64,000 nucleotides of DNA, from NCBI GenBank assembly GCA_014607495.2, contig CP053161.1, forward strand, positions 8,131,115 to 8,195,114, read 5' to 3'. Positions 42,950-56,000 of this stretch are shown here, in pieces. The notes beneath the pieces were generated by a model that ran no database searches, was not told the origin of the DNA, and worked only from the letters and a program-made list of their open reading frames with translations. Numbering within the stretch: the stretch's first letter is position 1; each line of letters opens with the position of its first letter. The DNA comes from Carposina sasakii. Lineage: Eukaryota; Arthropoda; Insecta; Lepidoptera; Carposinidae. Position numbers and translations under genes: made by a program.

Positions 42950-43063
42950 GCCTGCCTAGCGTGGTGACTATGGGCAAAACCCCCCTGTGGCAGTAGCCTT
43001 GTGGCGTGCCCTAGGGGAGGCTTACGTCCAGCAGTGGACTGCAATAGGCTGAAGAAGAAGATA
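42950..43063 (+). pseudogene. 3' end of a non-LTR retrotransposon, copy 1
   Basis: 42996-43052 reads ALWRALGEAYVQQWTAIG and stop, then GAAGAAGAAGA-type tail. This C-terminus is typical of a common lepidopteran LINE group. The rest of the ORF is absent (5' truncated). Confidence 0.65.
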
Positions 43064-45527
43064 GAGGACGCCTAAGAGAATGCCCGAGTAACTTAGTTAC
43101 ATTCTTACGACATGTTCGAAAGAATATGCAGCTGATGTATTTTAGTGAAGCCCCGCATCTCGGCGTATATATATTTCTATGTTAGATGTATTAAGAAAAC
43201 CTGTAGGTGTTGTATGGATAACACATAAACCGCCATGCCACCAGAATATATTATAATATTACAGTTACTTAATTTAATATCCATCATACCCGGCAATAAA
43301 GATCAAGATTTCAACCCGCACTACATATTAATCTAATTCACAATGAGATCAAATTGTAATCCCATAGCAGAATCGCACCACTAGACAGATTCGTAGCTGC
43401 CTACGCAGCGCGACAATCGCGGCCCATGAATATTTACAACGGCCCATTACGATGCCACCGAGACGTTGATCTTTATCGCCTTTGCATGACCTTTTTGTGA
43501 TCAGCTGTCCTATCAGCCGCTTATTATAACGCGACGTAATAAAGATGATCCAATTCGATATGTGAAAATGTTATATCGTGTCTGTGGTAAAAGGATTTTG
43601 GATTTGGGTGACTTGTTTCAGTTGAATGTGAACACGTGCTTGTGACTTTGACTTAGAGAAACTTATGAGAAAAGTTAAGTCATCGTAAAATACTCATTCT
43701 CACGGCACGGGCACAAATCACGAGGTTTGCGCTGCAGTTTCATGACGGTTGAATTCGACAACGTAACGCGACGCCATAACTTAACTCTATTGAAAATTGT
43801 GTTTGGTATTTCCATTTGCACTGTGGAATAGGATAAATCATTACAAAGATAACATTTACCGTTATTTTCCATATGTATTACATAATGCACGCTTTATTTG
43901 CGAACTACAAAGACTGTCAAAGTGTGAAACTATTACAGTACCCACGAATAACTTTCTCCGAGGTTACGTAACAAGTGATTGACGTTTGCAATAGTGTTCC
44001 ATCGGCTATCAGTCAGCTGAATGGATCTTTCCGTGTCAAAAGATCGCGAGATTGAGACGTGCACGATTGATGCCTTGTGTCACACTCTACAATCGGGACA
44101 TTAGCTGCGCTTATTTGATATTCACGCCGCAGTTTTGTTGACATTTTGTAACACGGGGGACCCACTTTCCCAAACTTTGACACCGGAATCTAAACAATTA
44201 TACCCATGGTATGACTTAGTACCTTCTAGTATATAGTATACCATGTAGGTATACTGATTCTCTTCCTACACGTATGTTGTAAAAGCCCCAAAGATATTGA
44301 ACGTTTCAAGTTTATTGGCTATTATAACACACAAACGGCATTTCTTATGTCTACAATATAAATTCGTTTGAAGAGTCCAATCAATTTCATTTCAATTTGT
44401 TGTATAGCCCTTACGTTCTTTTCCTGGCAAGTTACATCCGCCTTAAAAGATAAAAACGCACTTAAAACTGTCCTGTTTTAAATTAAGTTGTAAAATGTCC
44501 TTAGCTGGGTCTCCCATAAATCGGTATTCTATTGGGGTCGTAAGCGTCGCCTGACCGCTGTCGTAGGACGGACATCGGACGGCTCGATGGCATGTATACG
44601 GTTATTAGCAGTCAAGCTTGTAAATTTTCTTTCAAAATTACATCGGAGATCTTTATCGCGGGATTCTCGGGTGATAAGCTGGCAGAGCGCGAGGTGGCGC
44701 GTCACCTCACCCCATTATTGTCACCACGCGTATTTTTATTGCCACCTATTAGCCATTTACGTGTGAATTATATTCGAGGTTCGCATTCGTCGAGGCTTGT
44801 TGCTTTTTTATAAGATTGCCTTATTCAAATAAGGCCAGTTGAATGTTAATCGAGTTTTCGCGTTCTCGACATAACCATGACAGTTAACAAGATTTGCAGA
44901 TAGTGTTAGATTAATATCTGGCGTTATGACAAATTCAGGTATACTTATAGTCGTATGTTGCTAATATTTTATTGCCAAATGAATCCGGTTTGGGGACACA
45001 GCTGCACGATTTGTGATCAATTCAGTCTGTCTGCTGCTGAGAAAAAAGCTGATTAGAAATTTATGAATTGATTGTATATTAAATGACGGGAAGATATATT
45101 TAAGGTGATCCAATCCAGAATTATTAGAAGTAAATAACTTGAATTTAGCTGATAACTAATAGAAAACGACACTTGGTAAATACGTAGATAGTTTGTATCT
45201 ATATTTAATAAGCATATTTCGAATAAAATACAAGTTTTCATTGCGTCCACATTGATATTATTATGTGAATATTGTACAGAACGCCTACTGACATACAATA
45301 ATCCTAGATCGGGTTGGTAAACTAGATGTATCCCGCGACCTCGCTTTTATGAATTTTGGTATAGGTCTAAGATTTAAAGAAAGAGCTCCGTCACTTGAGC
45401 TGATGGGCTTCAAATCTTCTTCGGAGGTTTCTAAGCCAGTTAAGTTTGACCTTTATGTATTTGAATTGATTTGAATTATAGCTTTATATGCGTACTTACG
45501 AAACCTAGTAAAAGATTTCTCGTATTA
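43064..45527. other. No gene seen
   Basis: Mostly unique. 43400-43530 is a moderately G+C-rich patch with a repeated CGGCCCAT and a TTTATCGCCTTTGCATG stretch. No domain recognised. Confidence 0.35.
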
Positions 45528-45794
45528 TCTTAATATATATAAATCTCGTGTCACAATGTTTGTCCTCAATGGACTCCTAAACCACTTGCGCACACCATGT
45601 GCAGTTCGATCCAACTTGAGAGATAGGATAGTTTAAATCTCAAATTATAGTCGCAATTTTAATTTAGTTTGGTTATACCTTTCGACTTGGTTGAGTAAGT
45701 AATCAATAGATGGCGCTGCTTTGGTAAACCGACAAACGTGTCATATAAGCTACAATTCAATTTCCACGCGGACGAAGTCGCGGGCGTCCACTAG
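45528..45794 (+). mobile_element. Non-autonomous Helitron, third subfamily
   Basis: Starts TCTTAATATATATAAATCTC after A and ends CGCGGGCGTCCACTAG before T. 267 bp. It shares only the terminal hairpin with the other Helitrons. Confidence 0.7.
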
Positions 45795-46019
45795 TTATGG
45801 TATAAAAAGTTTTTTGTGAGTATAGATGGATGGATGTTTGTTACTCTTTCACGTAAAAACGGCTGGAGCGATTTTAATAAAATTTGGCATGAAGTTAGCT
45901 GACATCCTGGATTAATACAAAGGCTACTTTTTATCCCGGGAAAATATTTTTATCCCGGATGATTTGGACATTTTGTTTTTTCTGCAGTCAACGCGGACGA
46001 AGTCGCGGCCGTCAACTAG
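45795..46019 (+). mobile_element. Helitron, second subfamily, head-to-tail with the previous
   Basis: GAGTATAGATGGATGGATGT, then CACGTAAAAACGGCTGGAGC and a terminal CGGCCGTCAACTAG before T. Begins where the previous element ends. Confidence 0.7.
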
Positions 46020-46589
46020 TTAAAAATATAAACATAGCTATGTATTACAATAACAATTTATTATTCTTACCTTTACATACAAATAAACTCCCTACATAAA
46101 AGACGGAAATACAGTCGAGACACTTTGATTGTAAATATAAGGTAGGTAGGGCCACTTAGAAAATTCAATTTCCACTGCCCACGCTACTATGTAATGAGAA
46201 TTTATTTGTTTAGTATTTTCATAAAGCACGCGAACCTGCGGGTGTAACCGATACTTGTAATATTACAATGTAATAGCTATGTAATTGTGATGTATTCGAT
46301 TTGAATGGATATTGTTTAGTTTCATGGAGCCCGGGGCTATAGAACGACAGGATTTGGTCGAGGTAAGGGTATTTCTTAAGGCACAGATACTCGTTATTTG
46401 CACTGAAAGGATTATTTTTCTCACATATAAATAGTCATGCCTATGCTCTCAAAATGGGGTAGCCAGAAATGCAGCATCACGAAGGGAATCCTATAGCCAG
46501 TTATTATTAGCAAAAATATACCTGCCATTCTTGATTGAGAGCAGCAGCGACGCGACGCCTCTGTTTATTTCCTAACAAACGCTTCAGGT

Positions 46590-46735
46590 AAATACTTAAA
46601 AAGTCGACAGCGTGGTGCCGGTAGAGTAGAATACGTACCACCTCATGCCTGCCCGTGGGTAGGTATCGTACGAGGCGATTAAGGGTTTCCGGGAGGCGGG
46701 CAGCAGGGCTTACCGTGTTGACAACATAGTCCAAA
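46590..46735. repeat. Interspersed repeat fragment (G+C-rich)
   Basis: GACAGCGTGGTGCCGGTAGA, CCTGCCCGTGGGTAGGTATC and CGTACGAGGCGATTAAGGG resemble sequences common in lepidopteran retroposons; it directly precedes a retrotransposon tail. Confidence 0.45.
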
Positions 46736-46858
46736 ATACAAACTGCAGTCACCAACCCGCCTGCCCTGCGTGGTGACCCCCCATGGCAATCCACAGCCTT
46801 GTGGCGTGCCCTGGGGGAGGCCTACGTCCAGCAGTGGACTGCAAAGGCTGATGACGAC
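46736..46858 (+). pseudogene. 3' end of a non-LTR retrotransposon, copy 2
   Basis: 46796 onwards reads ALWRALGEAYVQQWTA; compared with copy 1, a loss of two bases changes AIG-stop to AKADD. A CTGATGACGA tail follows. Confidence 0.65.
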
Positions 46859-48150
46859 TTAAAATTCTATTAATAATACCGATAACCACTAAATGAGTAG
46901 GTAGACATTTTCTTAGTAAATAAGCATCGTTCGACTTCGACCGTTATTTCCAGATATTTGCATAAAATGAGAAAATGTTTCGACTAACCTTTGGAATTAT
47001 CAAGATTTACCCCAATATCCGGATGTTTTATTACATTACACCGGCCCTAAAATACAGTTGCGGAATATTTTTTTAAAGTTGCATAAAATCTCAATACAAA
47101 GGCGAGTTGTAAGAGCCGCATGGTTTATGGTCACCTGGCAGCAGCACATACAGAATGGAGTTGTGAAAATGAACTGTTAGTATATGATACATTGTGAACC
47201 TTTTAATCAATGTGGTCAGTCAAAGCGTATGCACTATGCGTGTAAAGCACTTCTTACAGAGCAAAAACAGTGAAAAACGTTCGAGTGCGGACTGAATGAA
47301 ATTGTGCTGAAAGCCCTTAAAATTGCACTTTGTAAACGCCATTTACATGTGAGATGTATCTCATTTATTTCACCACTCATTTATTTCCTTCTATATGTTC
47401 CTATATTTAAAAAAAAACTAATTCCTTGTTTAATGAAGTTGTTGTAACTAGCCTAGTCTTGTGGAAGAGGTAGACCTAAGAATGGATGGGATGGACTGCG
47501 TGCGAGAGTATGTGTACTGGAAGTAAGTATCGAGATGATGGATAATAGGGATAAATGAAATAAAAGTTCAAATAAATGGGAACAGGGCAGGAAGAATATA
47601 TTTAACTATCGTTGTTAGAACATCTCCTCGCTGTACCTGTTCCACGGTGACCCGAGAGGCTGAGTGAAGGAGTTATCTCGTGTGTCCGCAACCGCCGAAT
47701 ATTAATAGCGTTAATATCTCTTCATGCCGACTGCCGACACTGCACCGGACTGCTTGACGTCGGTATTTATTCATGCGACGCATGATGCATCACATGCGGG
47801 CTTGTGTAGGTACATACCACGCTTTTCTGGGCTGGCGGAAGTCACTTCTGAACCTTGGCAATAGGTCCACATTTATTCATTTATTCATACTAACGAACTG
47901 TAATTTCGTCAGCGCAAACTTTACTGTATATGTATGCTGATGTATATGTGGCTACCAAGTTTCATCAAAATTCTTTTTGAAAGTTTATAGTAATTGTGTG
48001 CGTAAGTGGCTGCAAAGATACTTAAAAAACAGCATCATTATGAAGGGAAAATCCCATTAATACTTTATACACTATCTCGGAGAAGGGTGCCTCTACATTT
48101 ACATAAAATGTGATTTAACCCTGAGCAATTTCCTACTACTTATCTGTACT
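46859..48150. other. No gene seen
   Basis: Unique-looking, except for a repeat at about 47458-47545 (GGAAGAGGTAGACCTAAGAA, ATGATGGATAATAGGGATAA) also found complemented at 50140-50215. Confidence 0.35.
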
Positions 48151-49568
48151 TCTATACTAATATTATAAAGAGGTAAACTTTGATTGTTTGTTCGTTTGTA
48201 TGTTTGTTTATTTGCAACGAATAGGCTCCGAAACTCTACTGGACCGATTTCAAAAATTCTTCCACCGTTAGAATCCTTTTTGGACCTGGATGATTATAGG
48301 CTATAGGGTTTCGCATAATTTCCACTGGGTTGAAATAAATATGAATTAAATACTTTTTTTTTACCATTTGACGCATGAAGGTATATATTTGACATACACC
48401 ATAGAATAACAAGTCCCCAGAAATAGTCCTTAATGACAGATTTATTCCGGGTAGTGAAGCAAAAACGAGTCAAAAAACCGCATCTTCCGCTCTTCTTACC
48501 CGCCGATTATTGCCAAATCGATAAAATATTATCAGTTTTTTAGATACAGTAAAATAGGTTGTAAACATTTGACCTACTAAAAGTTGCTTCAAAAGTGTCC
48601 GTGATCACGGGTTCTGGGGTATTAATTATTCTGTAACGTACAGATGACATGACCTCAACATGACAGATTTTTTTTGTTTATCCCGAAGAAAGGGCACAAT
48701 GAATACAGCATCCATACAGATAATTTCTGAATTTATGATGAATGATAATGATGAATCGTCGGGATCCTTAAAACGAGTGTAAAATTAGTTCAAAAAGAAT
48801 TGCAAAAACAACATACCTATATGAGCCCACGAAGAAACGGACAGATACAAATAATTTTTTAATTTAACAAGTAAAATGCATCCACTCCCTTCCAGCTTTT
48901 TCCGTCAAATAAGATAAAATTTGGTGTGTATGTTCGTTAGGGGGTCTAAGAGAGCACTAAGACCGTATTTCCCGAAATTCCCATGGGAACGGGGCAGACG
49001 GGAATTCCAAATTTTTACCGAAATTTTTACTGTACCGGAACAAAAGCTTATTCAATAAGTATAAAAATAAACCGTTTGACGTACACAAATTTGGTGTGCA
49101 CGTTTGTTAGGGGGTGTTAAAGACTAGTAAGAACGGGTTTCCCGAAATTCCCGTGGGAACGGCATAAACAGGAATTTCAAGTTGAAATCGAAAATTGTTC
49201 ATTAGGGACTGCTAGGGAGCACAAAGAACGGATTTCCCGTAATTCCCACGGGAACTGGACAAACAGTAAAACCCAATTTTAACGAAAACCATTTGACACA
49301 ATATAATGATGAAATTTGGTAGGGAGTGTGAGGAGGCACTAAAAACATATTTATCGAAATTTCCACCAGAACGGGACAAACGGGAATTCTATTTTTTTTT
49401 TACGAAAAACCGCTATACATATAAATCAGAAATCGGGCATGTTTATTCGTTAGGGAGCGCGAGGAAGCACTAAGAATGGATTTTCCGAAATTCCCACGGG
49501 AACGGAACAAACGGGAATTCCAAGTTTTAGAGGATATGTGCCGAAGCGAAGCGAGGGCGGGCCACTAG
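48151..49568 (+). mobile_element. Helitron family C, long copy with internal repeats
   Basis: TCTATACTAATATTATAAAG to AAGCGAGGGCGGGCCACTAG before T. Several CCCGAAATTCCC-type units lie between 48960 and 49520. Repeat E at 48665-48890 appears inserted. It is also possible that two truncated copies abut. Confidence 0.65.
48665..48890 (+). repeat. Interspersed repeat E, copy in Helitron C
   Basis: TTTTTTTTGTTTATCCCGAA, then ATAATTTCTGAATTTATGAT as in 1-300, with a diverged right part. Confidence 0.6.
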
Positions 49569-49934
49569 TAGATAATAATTTTATTCCTAGTATCCATAAC
49601 AGTTCAGGTTGCCTTTAGAAATAGCCTTAACCAATGGACAAAACCGTTGATATAATGATTACTGGCCATCATGTGGGTGCTGGTACACTAGCGCCGCCCT
49701 GTAGAGTCCGTTTTATAGAATAACTCCGATATATTAGAGTCTGATTTTAGAACTAACATTTTTTGTATGCAGTGACGCATAAAATGTGGTCATACACATA
49801 GTAATTAGTGCCATCATTCAAAGGAACTATACGGTAAAACGCACGTTACATAAAATATTTTTTTTTAAACGAAAAACCGACTTCCTCCCAAAACTAGAGC
49901 TTACTAAAGTAAAATTTTACTAAAGGGAAAATAT

Positions 49935-50240
49935 ATATTGCGTTAAGCCGTGTACGACGTTTAGAAGGCATAATATTGTCAGATTTATACGCCAGCTAAT
50001 GATTAAATAGGCCACATGACAAAAGAGAGAAATGACTAGGCTTCGAAACTTTACGTCTGACAATATATAAGCAACATATAATTATACTCATTCCCGCCCC
50101 GTTCCCAATCATTTGGGGTCGGTGCAATATGTAGGTACTCTTCTTTCATTCATCCCTATTATCCGTCATCTCGTTATTCTCATGTCTACCTCTTCCTCTA
50201 TAACTATATTAATTCGGACACGGCTTAACGCAACATATAA
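49935..50240. mobile_element. Small element with TTGCGTTAAGCCGTGT inverted ends
   Basis: ATTGCGTTAAGCCGTGT (left) and ACACGGCTTAACGCAACATA (right) are complements. The right end next to the GAGGAAGAGGTAGACATGAG motif recurs at 39413-39475. Confidence 0.55.
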
Positions 50241-50271
50241 TTACACGACTTAACACAATTATCTTCATCTT

Positions 50272-50335
50272 CATAAGCCTATTGCTGTCCACTACTGGAC
50301 GTAAGCTTCCCCCTGCCATAGGGGGATTTTGTTAC
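50272..50335 (-). pseudogene. 3' end of a non-LTR retrotransposon, decayed
   Basis: CCTATTGCTGTCCACTACTG then GACGTAAGCTTCCCCC is the complement of the retrotransposon tail at 43005-43050. Confidence 0.55.
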
Positions 50336-50785
50336 TAAAAAGTTCCACTATCTCGGCGGCTCCATCATCAGACCCTCGTTTCCTTTATATTATGTATAGC
50401 TGACCAAAATTATGTATAAAAATCTAAAAACGGACTACTCGTGCCTATTATATTTGAGGATATCCCTAGATTCCTTAGAGATTCCATCATCAGATGTTAT
50501 GTTTTATATGTAGGTGACCAAAACGCTCTGTAAAAGTGTAAAAACAGACTACATGTGCATACAATATTCGAGGATTGCCCTCGATTTCTCCAAGATCCCA
50601 TCATCAGATCCTGATGTGGTGAATATGGGACCAACCTGGAAGTATACCATAACCAACTATAAAAAAAAATTGAAATCGTTCATAAATGACGGAGTTCTGA
50701 GGTAACACACATAAAAAATAAAAATAAAAAAAAAACATACAGACGAATTGATAACCTCTCTTTTTGAAGTCGGTTAAAAACCGCT
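50336..50785 (-). repeat. Interspersed repeat D, copy 2, with ~125-bp internal units
   Basis: The complement starts AACCGACTTCAAAAAGAGAG and includes three related units, each with CTGATGATGGRATCT followed by CCTCAAATAT-like sequence. Confidence 0.65.
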
Positions 50786-52875
50786 TTTGAATATAATATT
50801 TGGAATATAATTGTGAAAAATAACATTTATTGTTGTTATTTTAATAGTTCACTATAATCTAAACTAGTTAATTAAGCGGGCTAGAGCCTAGAAATTAAAT
50901 TATCTCAAAAATCCATGCTATTCAAAATGCCTACGACATCCAGGCCTCAATTTCTTCCTAGATTTGTTTCTCGTGTGAATTGATCTGGGATTCGTAAAGG
51001 AGCTTAGGTTACCGAGACGTTTTTAGAACATTTTACGTAAGTAAAAGTCTCATGCCAAGCTCCATATAAAAATGTCGCGCAGTCTTTTCTTTAGTCTCGT
51101 GCAACATAGATCATTTAGATGTCATGTTAGTTAATTCTTCGTTCCTGGTAGGTACATGAATACCGCGGTTACGCTACAGCCTAGTCGAGGCGTATTACTC
51201 ACCTTGTAAAAGCGAAGTGAATAGCAAACTGTACTATTAGATTAGTATAGTTTGCTGTTAGTTGTACAAACTAGTTACTACACAAATTCATGGTATTGGA
51301 GGTTGACATTTGAAACATAATACTCTACCGCAGAATACTTTATAGTAAACTGATGTAGTAACTTGCTGGTAAACTGTTTAGTGTTTAGCTATTGTTAATT
51401 TGTAAGTACCTAATGCTAGGCAAGCTTACTTCTGTATACAGCTATATTCATTAATTGAGATGAGTCATAGAAATGTTTGTATGAAATTGCATAGGGAATT
51501 TATGACATGTACTTAACTCTAATCGTTGTTTTGTACAGATGCATCCAGCATGTAAAAAGTTAGTTCTCATTAGATATTAAAATGGAGTATCTTGTATATA
51601 ATTCTAGCTATGTAGCTAGGACAAGACGTTTTATAGTAAAGTTTAGTAAGGGCTGATTTTTCCAAACGTCAGATAGCCTACCTGAAGAATAAAGTTACTA
51701 ACTACTACTATACTGTCTCTCTCATCAACATTATCAGTCAGGCGAAGATAGAGTCTAAAACCGGCCAAGTACGAGTACGCATGATATCCGAAAATAATGT
51801 TGATCGTTGCGTTGATAAATTTACTATGACTTCCTCCAGAAAGCGTGCTAGTAATTAATGTTCTTAGCACCTCTGGTTTATGTTATGCTCTAAGTTACCT
51901 TTCAATATATTCAGGAACATTAGTGCTGTTCCTGGCTGCATCTTGCACACGCGCCACCCTGTTCCCGCCATAATGAATACGAGTTAATTAAGCGACATTA
52001 GCCCAACATCGCCCGCGCACGATGGTAGATCGTTCGATACTAATAAGGGTGTACTTCATTAGAACATCGGTGGTAGCGCAACCGTTTGCGTCACCCAAGA
52101 AAATGAAATGACAGTTGGATTTTAATGCAGCTTTTTACCGTATATACCTATATGGTAATAGCGGCCGCCTATGACTACGTCCGCGTAAGAAATTTCGGGA
52201 AATTCTTAATGGCTCTTTCACTAGAGGAAGCCGCGGTCAAAATTTCACATTTCTACCATTAGCGGTTACGGCTGTGCCTGAGTCTATTATGTCAGTGTAG
52301 TGTATCTATTACGTTGATAGTTTATTTCTTACATTGTATAGACCTGCAACTGATCCTTAGGTATATACTCTAAGATTATCCAAAAGTGAATGGTAGCTAC
52401 TTTCTAAAAAAACAATTTGTTTAAGTTTTTTGACTCTGCTCTATGTCCACTATATGGTACTCGTAGCTAGAAACTCCGGTCACCTAGTGAGACAGTACCT
52501 TTAAAACATACTGAAAGACTCTCATCTTGCTCTTTCTTATGCAATTTGAGAGAAGAGTAAGCGAGATCACGTCTTGCTTGAGGTCAAGATCTGTGCCGTA
52601 TACTATGTATCTTCCTATCTTATGTTATAAACTAAACTAAATGCGGAATCTAGAGATAGTGTTTGTTTTTCAGTGCATTAGAGGAAAGTTATGTTTTCAA
52701 TTTGATTCTAGATTACGGATTTAATTTAAACATTCGAAGAACATACTGTCAATCCTTAAAGCTAGACATAATATTGTGATCCGAGACCACTTTGCCCAAT
52801 TGGGGTTGGATTAATATAATTTCAATTAGAGAAAATGTTTGCTACAACCTTCGAAATTTTTATCTAAAATATTGT
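50786..52875. other. No gene seen
   Basis: Unique-looking. A short hairpin AGCAAACTGTACTA / TAGTATAGTTTGCT lies at about 51226-51260. Confidence 0.35.
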
Positions 52876-53034
52876 AATGGACGCTAGCGACTCCGCCCGC
52901 GTGGACTGCAGAAAAAACAAAATGTCGAAATTATCCAGGATAAAAATATTTTCCCGGGATAAAAAGGATCCTATGTCCATCTCCTGGTTCGAAGATACCT
53001 CCCCACCTAGTTTTATTTTTATTTAAATATAGAT
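52876..53034 (-). mobile_element. Helitron fragment
   Basis: TGGACGCTAGCGACTCCGCC, GTGGACTGCAGAAAAAACAA and AATTATCCAGGATAAAAATA match the 3' part of the family. The 5' part is lost. Confidence 0.6.
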
Positions 53035-56000
53035 ACATATTGTTAAATCCCAGATTATGCTTTCATATAAGCAAACCAATGTTCGCAAAATGTGCAACGC
53101 TAACATCTGAAACAATTTGCAAAGCTCGTAGAAGCAGTCGTTATGATTCTAATAAGATCCTAAAGGATCGTTACATAAACGGCCAGCATAGAAAATTATT
53201 TAGAACAACCACATAGTGCAAGCTGAGAGTTTCATGATAAGCCACCGCGAAAGCTAATGACCTTAAATAAAATTTTATCATAGTAGCGTCTTGGAACTGA
53301 GCAGGAATTGTGGGCATTTAGAGCAGCCCCGGCTCCCCGGGCCATTACAATACACATATATCCAATACTTACAATCTTATCCTCCGTATTTTCTTTTCAT
53401 TGCACCTATAAAAGTACTGCAGCCCCCACAACGAGAGCGCGGGGTTCTCAGGAACTAACGTCATGGAATCAATCTGGAAGTTTCCCGCGAATCACAAGAT
53501 AAGCTAATAACAACTGTAGTTAAACTAAATGGGCACATCGATAAACTGTGTCGGCGGCGTCTGGAGGCGAATGATATAATTATAGGAAGCTAGCAAGTTT
53601 CATCAATGGCGCACGAAAGACGCGTGCCTTGTGACTAATAAATATTGTACCTTTTTACTCAATACTCTGTCTTCGTTTTGTAACTTCGTCTATTTTGTTA
53701 GAACATATAGGGGAAAGGCTGTAAGATCATTTTCGTGTTACACTTGAATTTAGGAATCACAGTTCAAAGATGTGAGCCGTCGGAAGTGGTGGTAGTATTG
53801 ACTGTAGTAAACAAGTGCCACAATACAGGTTATCCTAAAAAATGTAAGCATCCCAATTTTAAAATAATAGGACAACTTCTACCTTCTGTAGTTCTGCCCT
53901 TTTGCAGTTTGACATTTAGATCAATGTCACGCAGGATCATTTACGCCTCGTATGTCCCCCGAAATTCCATGCTGTAGGTGTCGATTCATTGAATGCTCGC
54001 ATTGCTTCTCAGTTAGTGATATTATAATGATGCATTGTTTCAGGTAAGTGGGCGTGGCGCTGCTTAAGCAACCGAGCGATGCGACGACCGATACACTTTC
54101 GAGACACGATGAAGCAATCCTCTTCGTGAGTTATGCGATTCTTACCGTTCTATAGCTGCATCAGAACGTGGGAGAGTGTTGCTTATATTTGCCCTTTCGA
54201 CTATCGCCGAGTTAATAAATATTGATACCTAAAATATATCACGACCGTCGAGCGTCGTAAACTAGCGAGCGCAAGAGCAGTTCGTCCTTCGCATCTAAAT
54301 TATGTAACCCGCATTCAAGTGATAAGGCGCAGGAGCGATTGGAGTCTGCTCATATTGTGTTGGCCATAATCTAGCATATCGCGTGGACTCGTGTCGGAAT
54401 GCGAGTTTATTTTAATATTTAATAACTCCCGGGCGGGCGGAGATACCGTCTGCTTCGAGGCGATTCGCTGCTCGTTTTTCCTCTGTTATCGCTCTGCTTT
54501 TGTGTCACGCTTTCGCTCTTATTCGTTTTTCTTAATCATGCCACTGATCAGCCATTCTGGTTAAGTTGCAAATCTACCCGGGCTGCAGTCGGTGCCTTAT
54601 CTCATTATTTTAAAAATATCTTCATTCATTAATATGCTTGAAATGGAAAATGTTCTAGCGTTCCTAAGAAGGACAAATGTCACCTCAAACAATGACGTGT
54701 CGGATCGTTAGAGTAAGTAGTATGCTAATGGTATCTCTCCCACACCAAACTCATTTATCTACATTTGTTACGCTTTGGTGGAGATACTCGATAGTGTCGT
54801 AAAGTATGTGCTCTCGATGTGCTACATAACTTATCCATTGTTCTTGAGCAAATAAATTGTAAACAATAATTACGGGCATCACGAGTCTGCGCCACGGCTT
54901 CGGAGAGCATCATCAGTTTCTTTGAGCTGTTGGCTTTGACGCCTCCGTACATAAATTGTTTAAGCGCGGGCAGGCGCACGTGACGCGCAAATAAAAATAC
55001 TAATTCAAACGAGAATTTATTGTCTAATTGTTTCCGATTTATGAGTTCGTTCTGTACTGCAGTACGAAGGAATCCGCACCTTCTCATTGGCCATTGCAAA
55101 TAGAGAACGTATTGCATTGTATAAGGGCATATTGCGTGCGAAACTTTTCTATTCAACAACTTTTGTGGTTCGCTAAATCGTGACTTGCCATATTTACACT
55201 GCATATTTTTCTAGTTATTAAGTTTCTTCGCTAGTTAAAGGTAACTTTGTAATCTTTCCATCCAGTTTAAAGCGTATTGTGTACAATTATTTTAGACCTT
55301 TCAATAGCCAGGTTGTTTGTTACAAAGTTTATAACTTGTACTTTTGATCACTTACTTCTAATTATCTATAAATTATATTTAAAAATGAAATTTTTATTAA
55401 AATAATAATATATGATATTTTTCTAGTAATATCTGGGTAAGTAATATGTTCTTGGTCTGTAGTTCATTACTTTCACTACAGGTATAGTAATTATCAACAA
55501 TAGATGTTTCTCGTAAATCTTTACCAATTAAGCTATAGGTAAAGTTCTCTGCTGAGTTAATTGTATTGGCATCGATTGTGACTTACCTATTAGTCCTTTA
55601 TCACCGTGGAGGCGTTTCTAAGTCTGGTCGCGTTTATAGGTAAAGTTGGTTTAATTTAACATTAACAAAGCATGGATAAAGTTAAACCCCACGTACGGGC
55701 ACATTATCGGCACTTGATGAACTACGCGCTGCCTCTGAACTCGATGTGCCTTGAGGTTATATTAATAATTGATTTACTGAAAGTCGGGGTATTAAATTTA
55801 TGTATGTGGAAGTTTCGTATAAGACTGTTACTTTTATGTGTTTACTGGATTATGATGGTCGTAATGATAATGTTTAGTTTTACTAGATAGGTTTCTTCTG
55901 ATGTCTATGAGAGAAAGCAATAAAGGCATTATGCTCGCAACTTATAAGTATGTTACATTTTTGATACGAAGCTAAGTAATGTTCGGTTAGAAAAAAAAAA

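Noticed and set aside
54755..55204. 149-codon open frame, minus strand
   Set aside because: Longest frame in the right half, but no known domain, no splice context and a composition like random frames of this moderately G+C-rich stretch.
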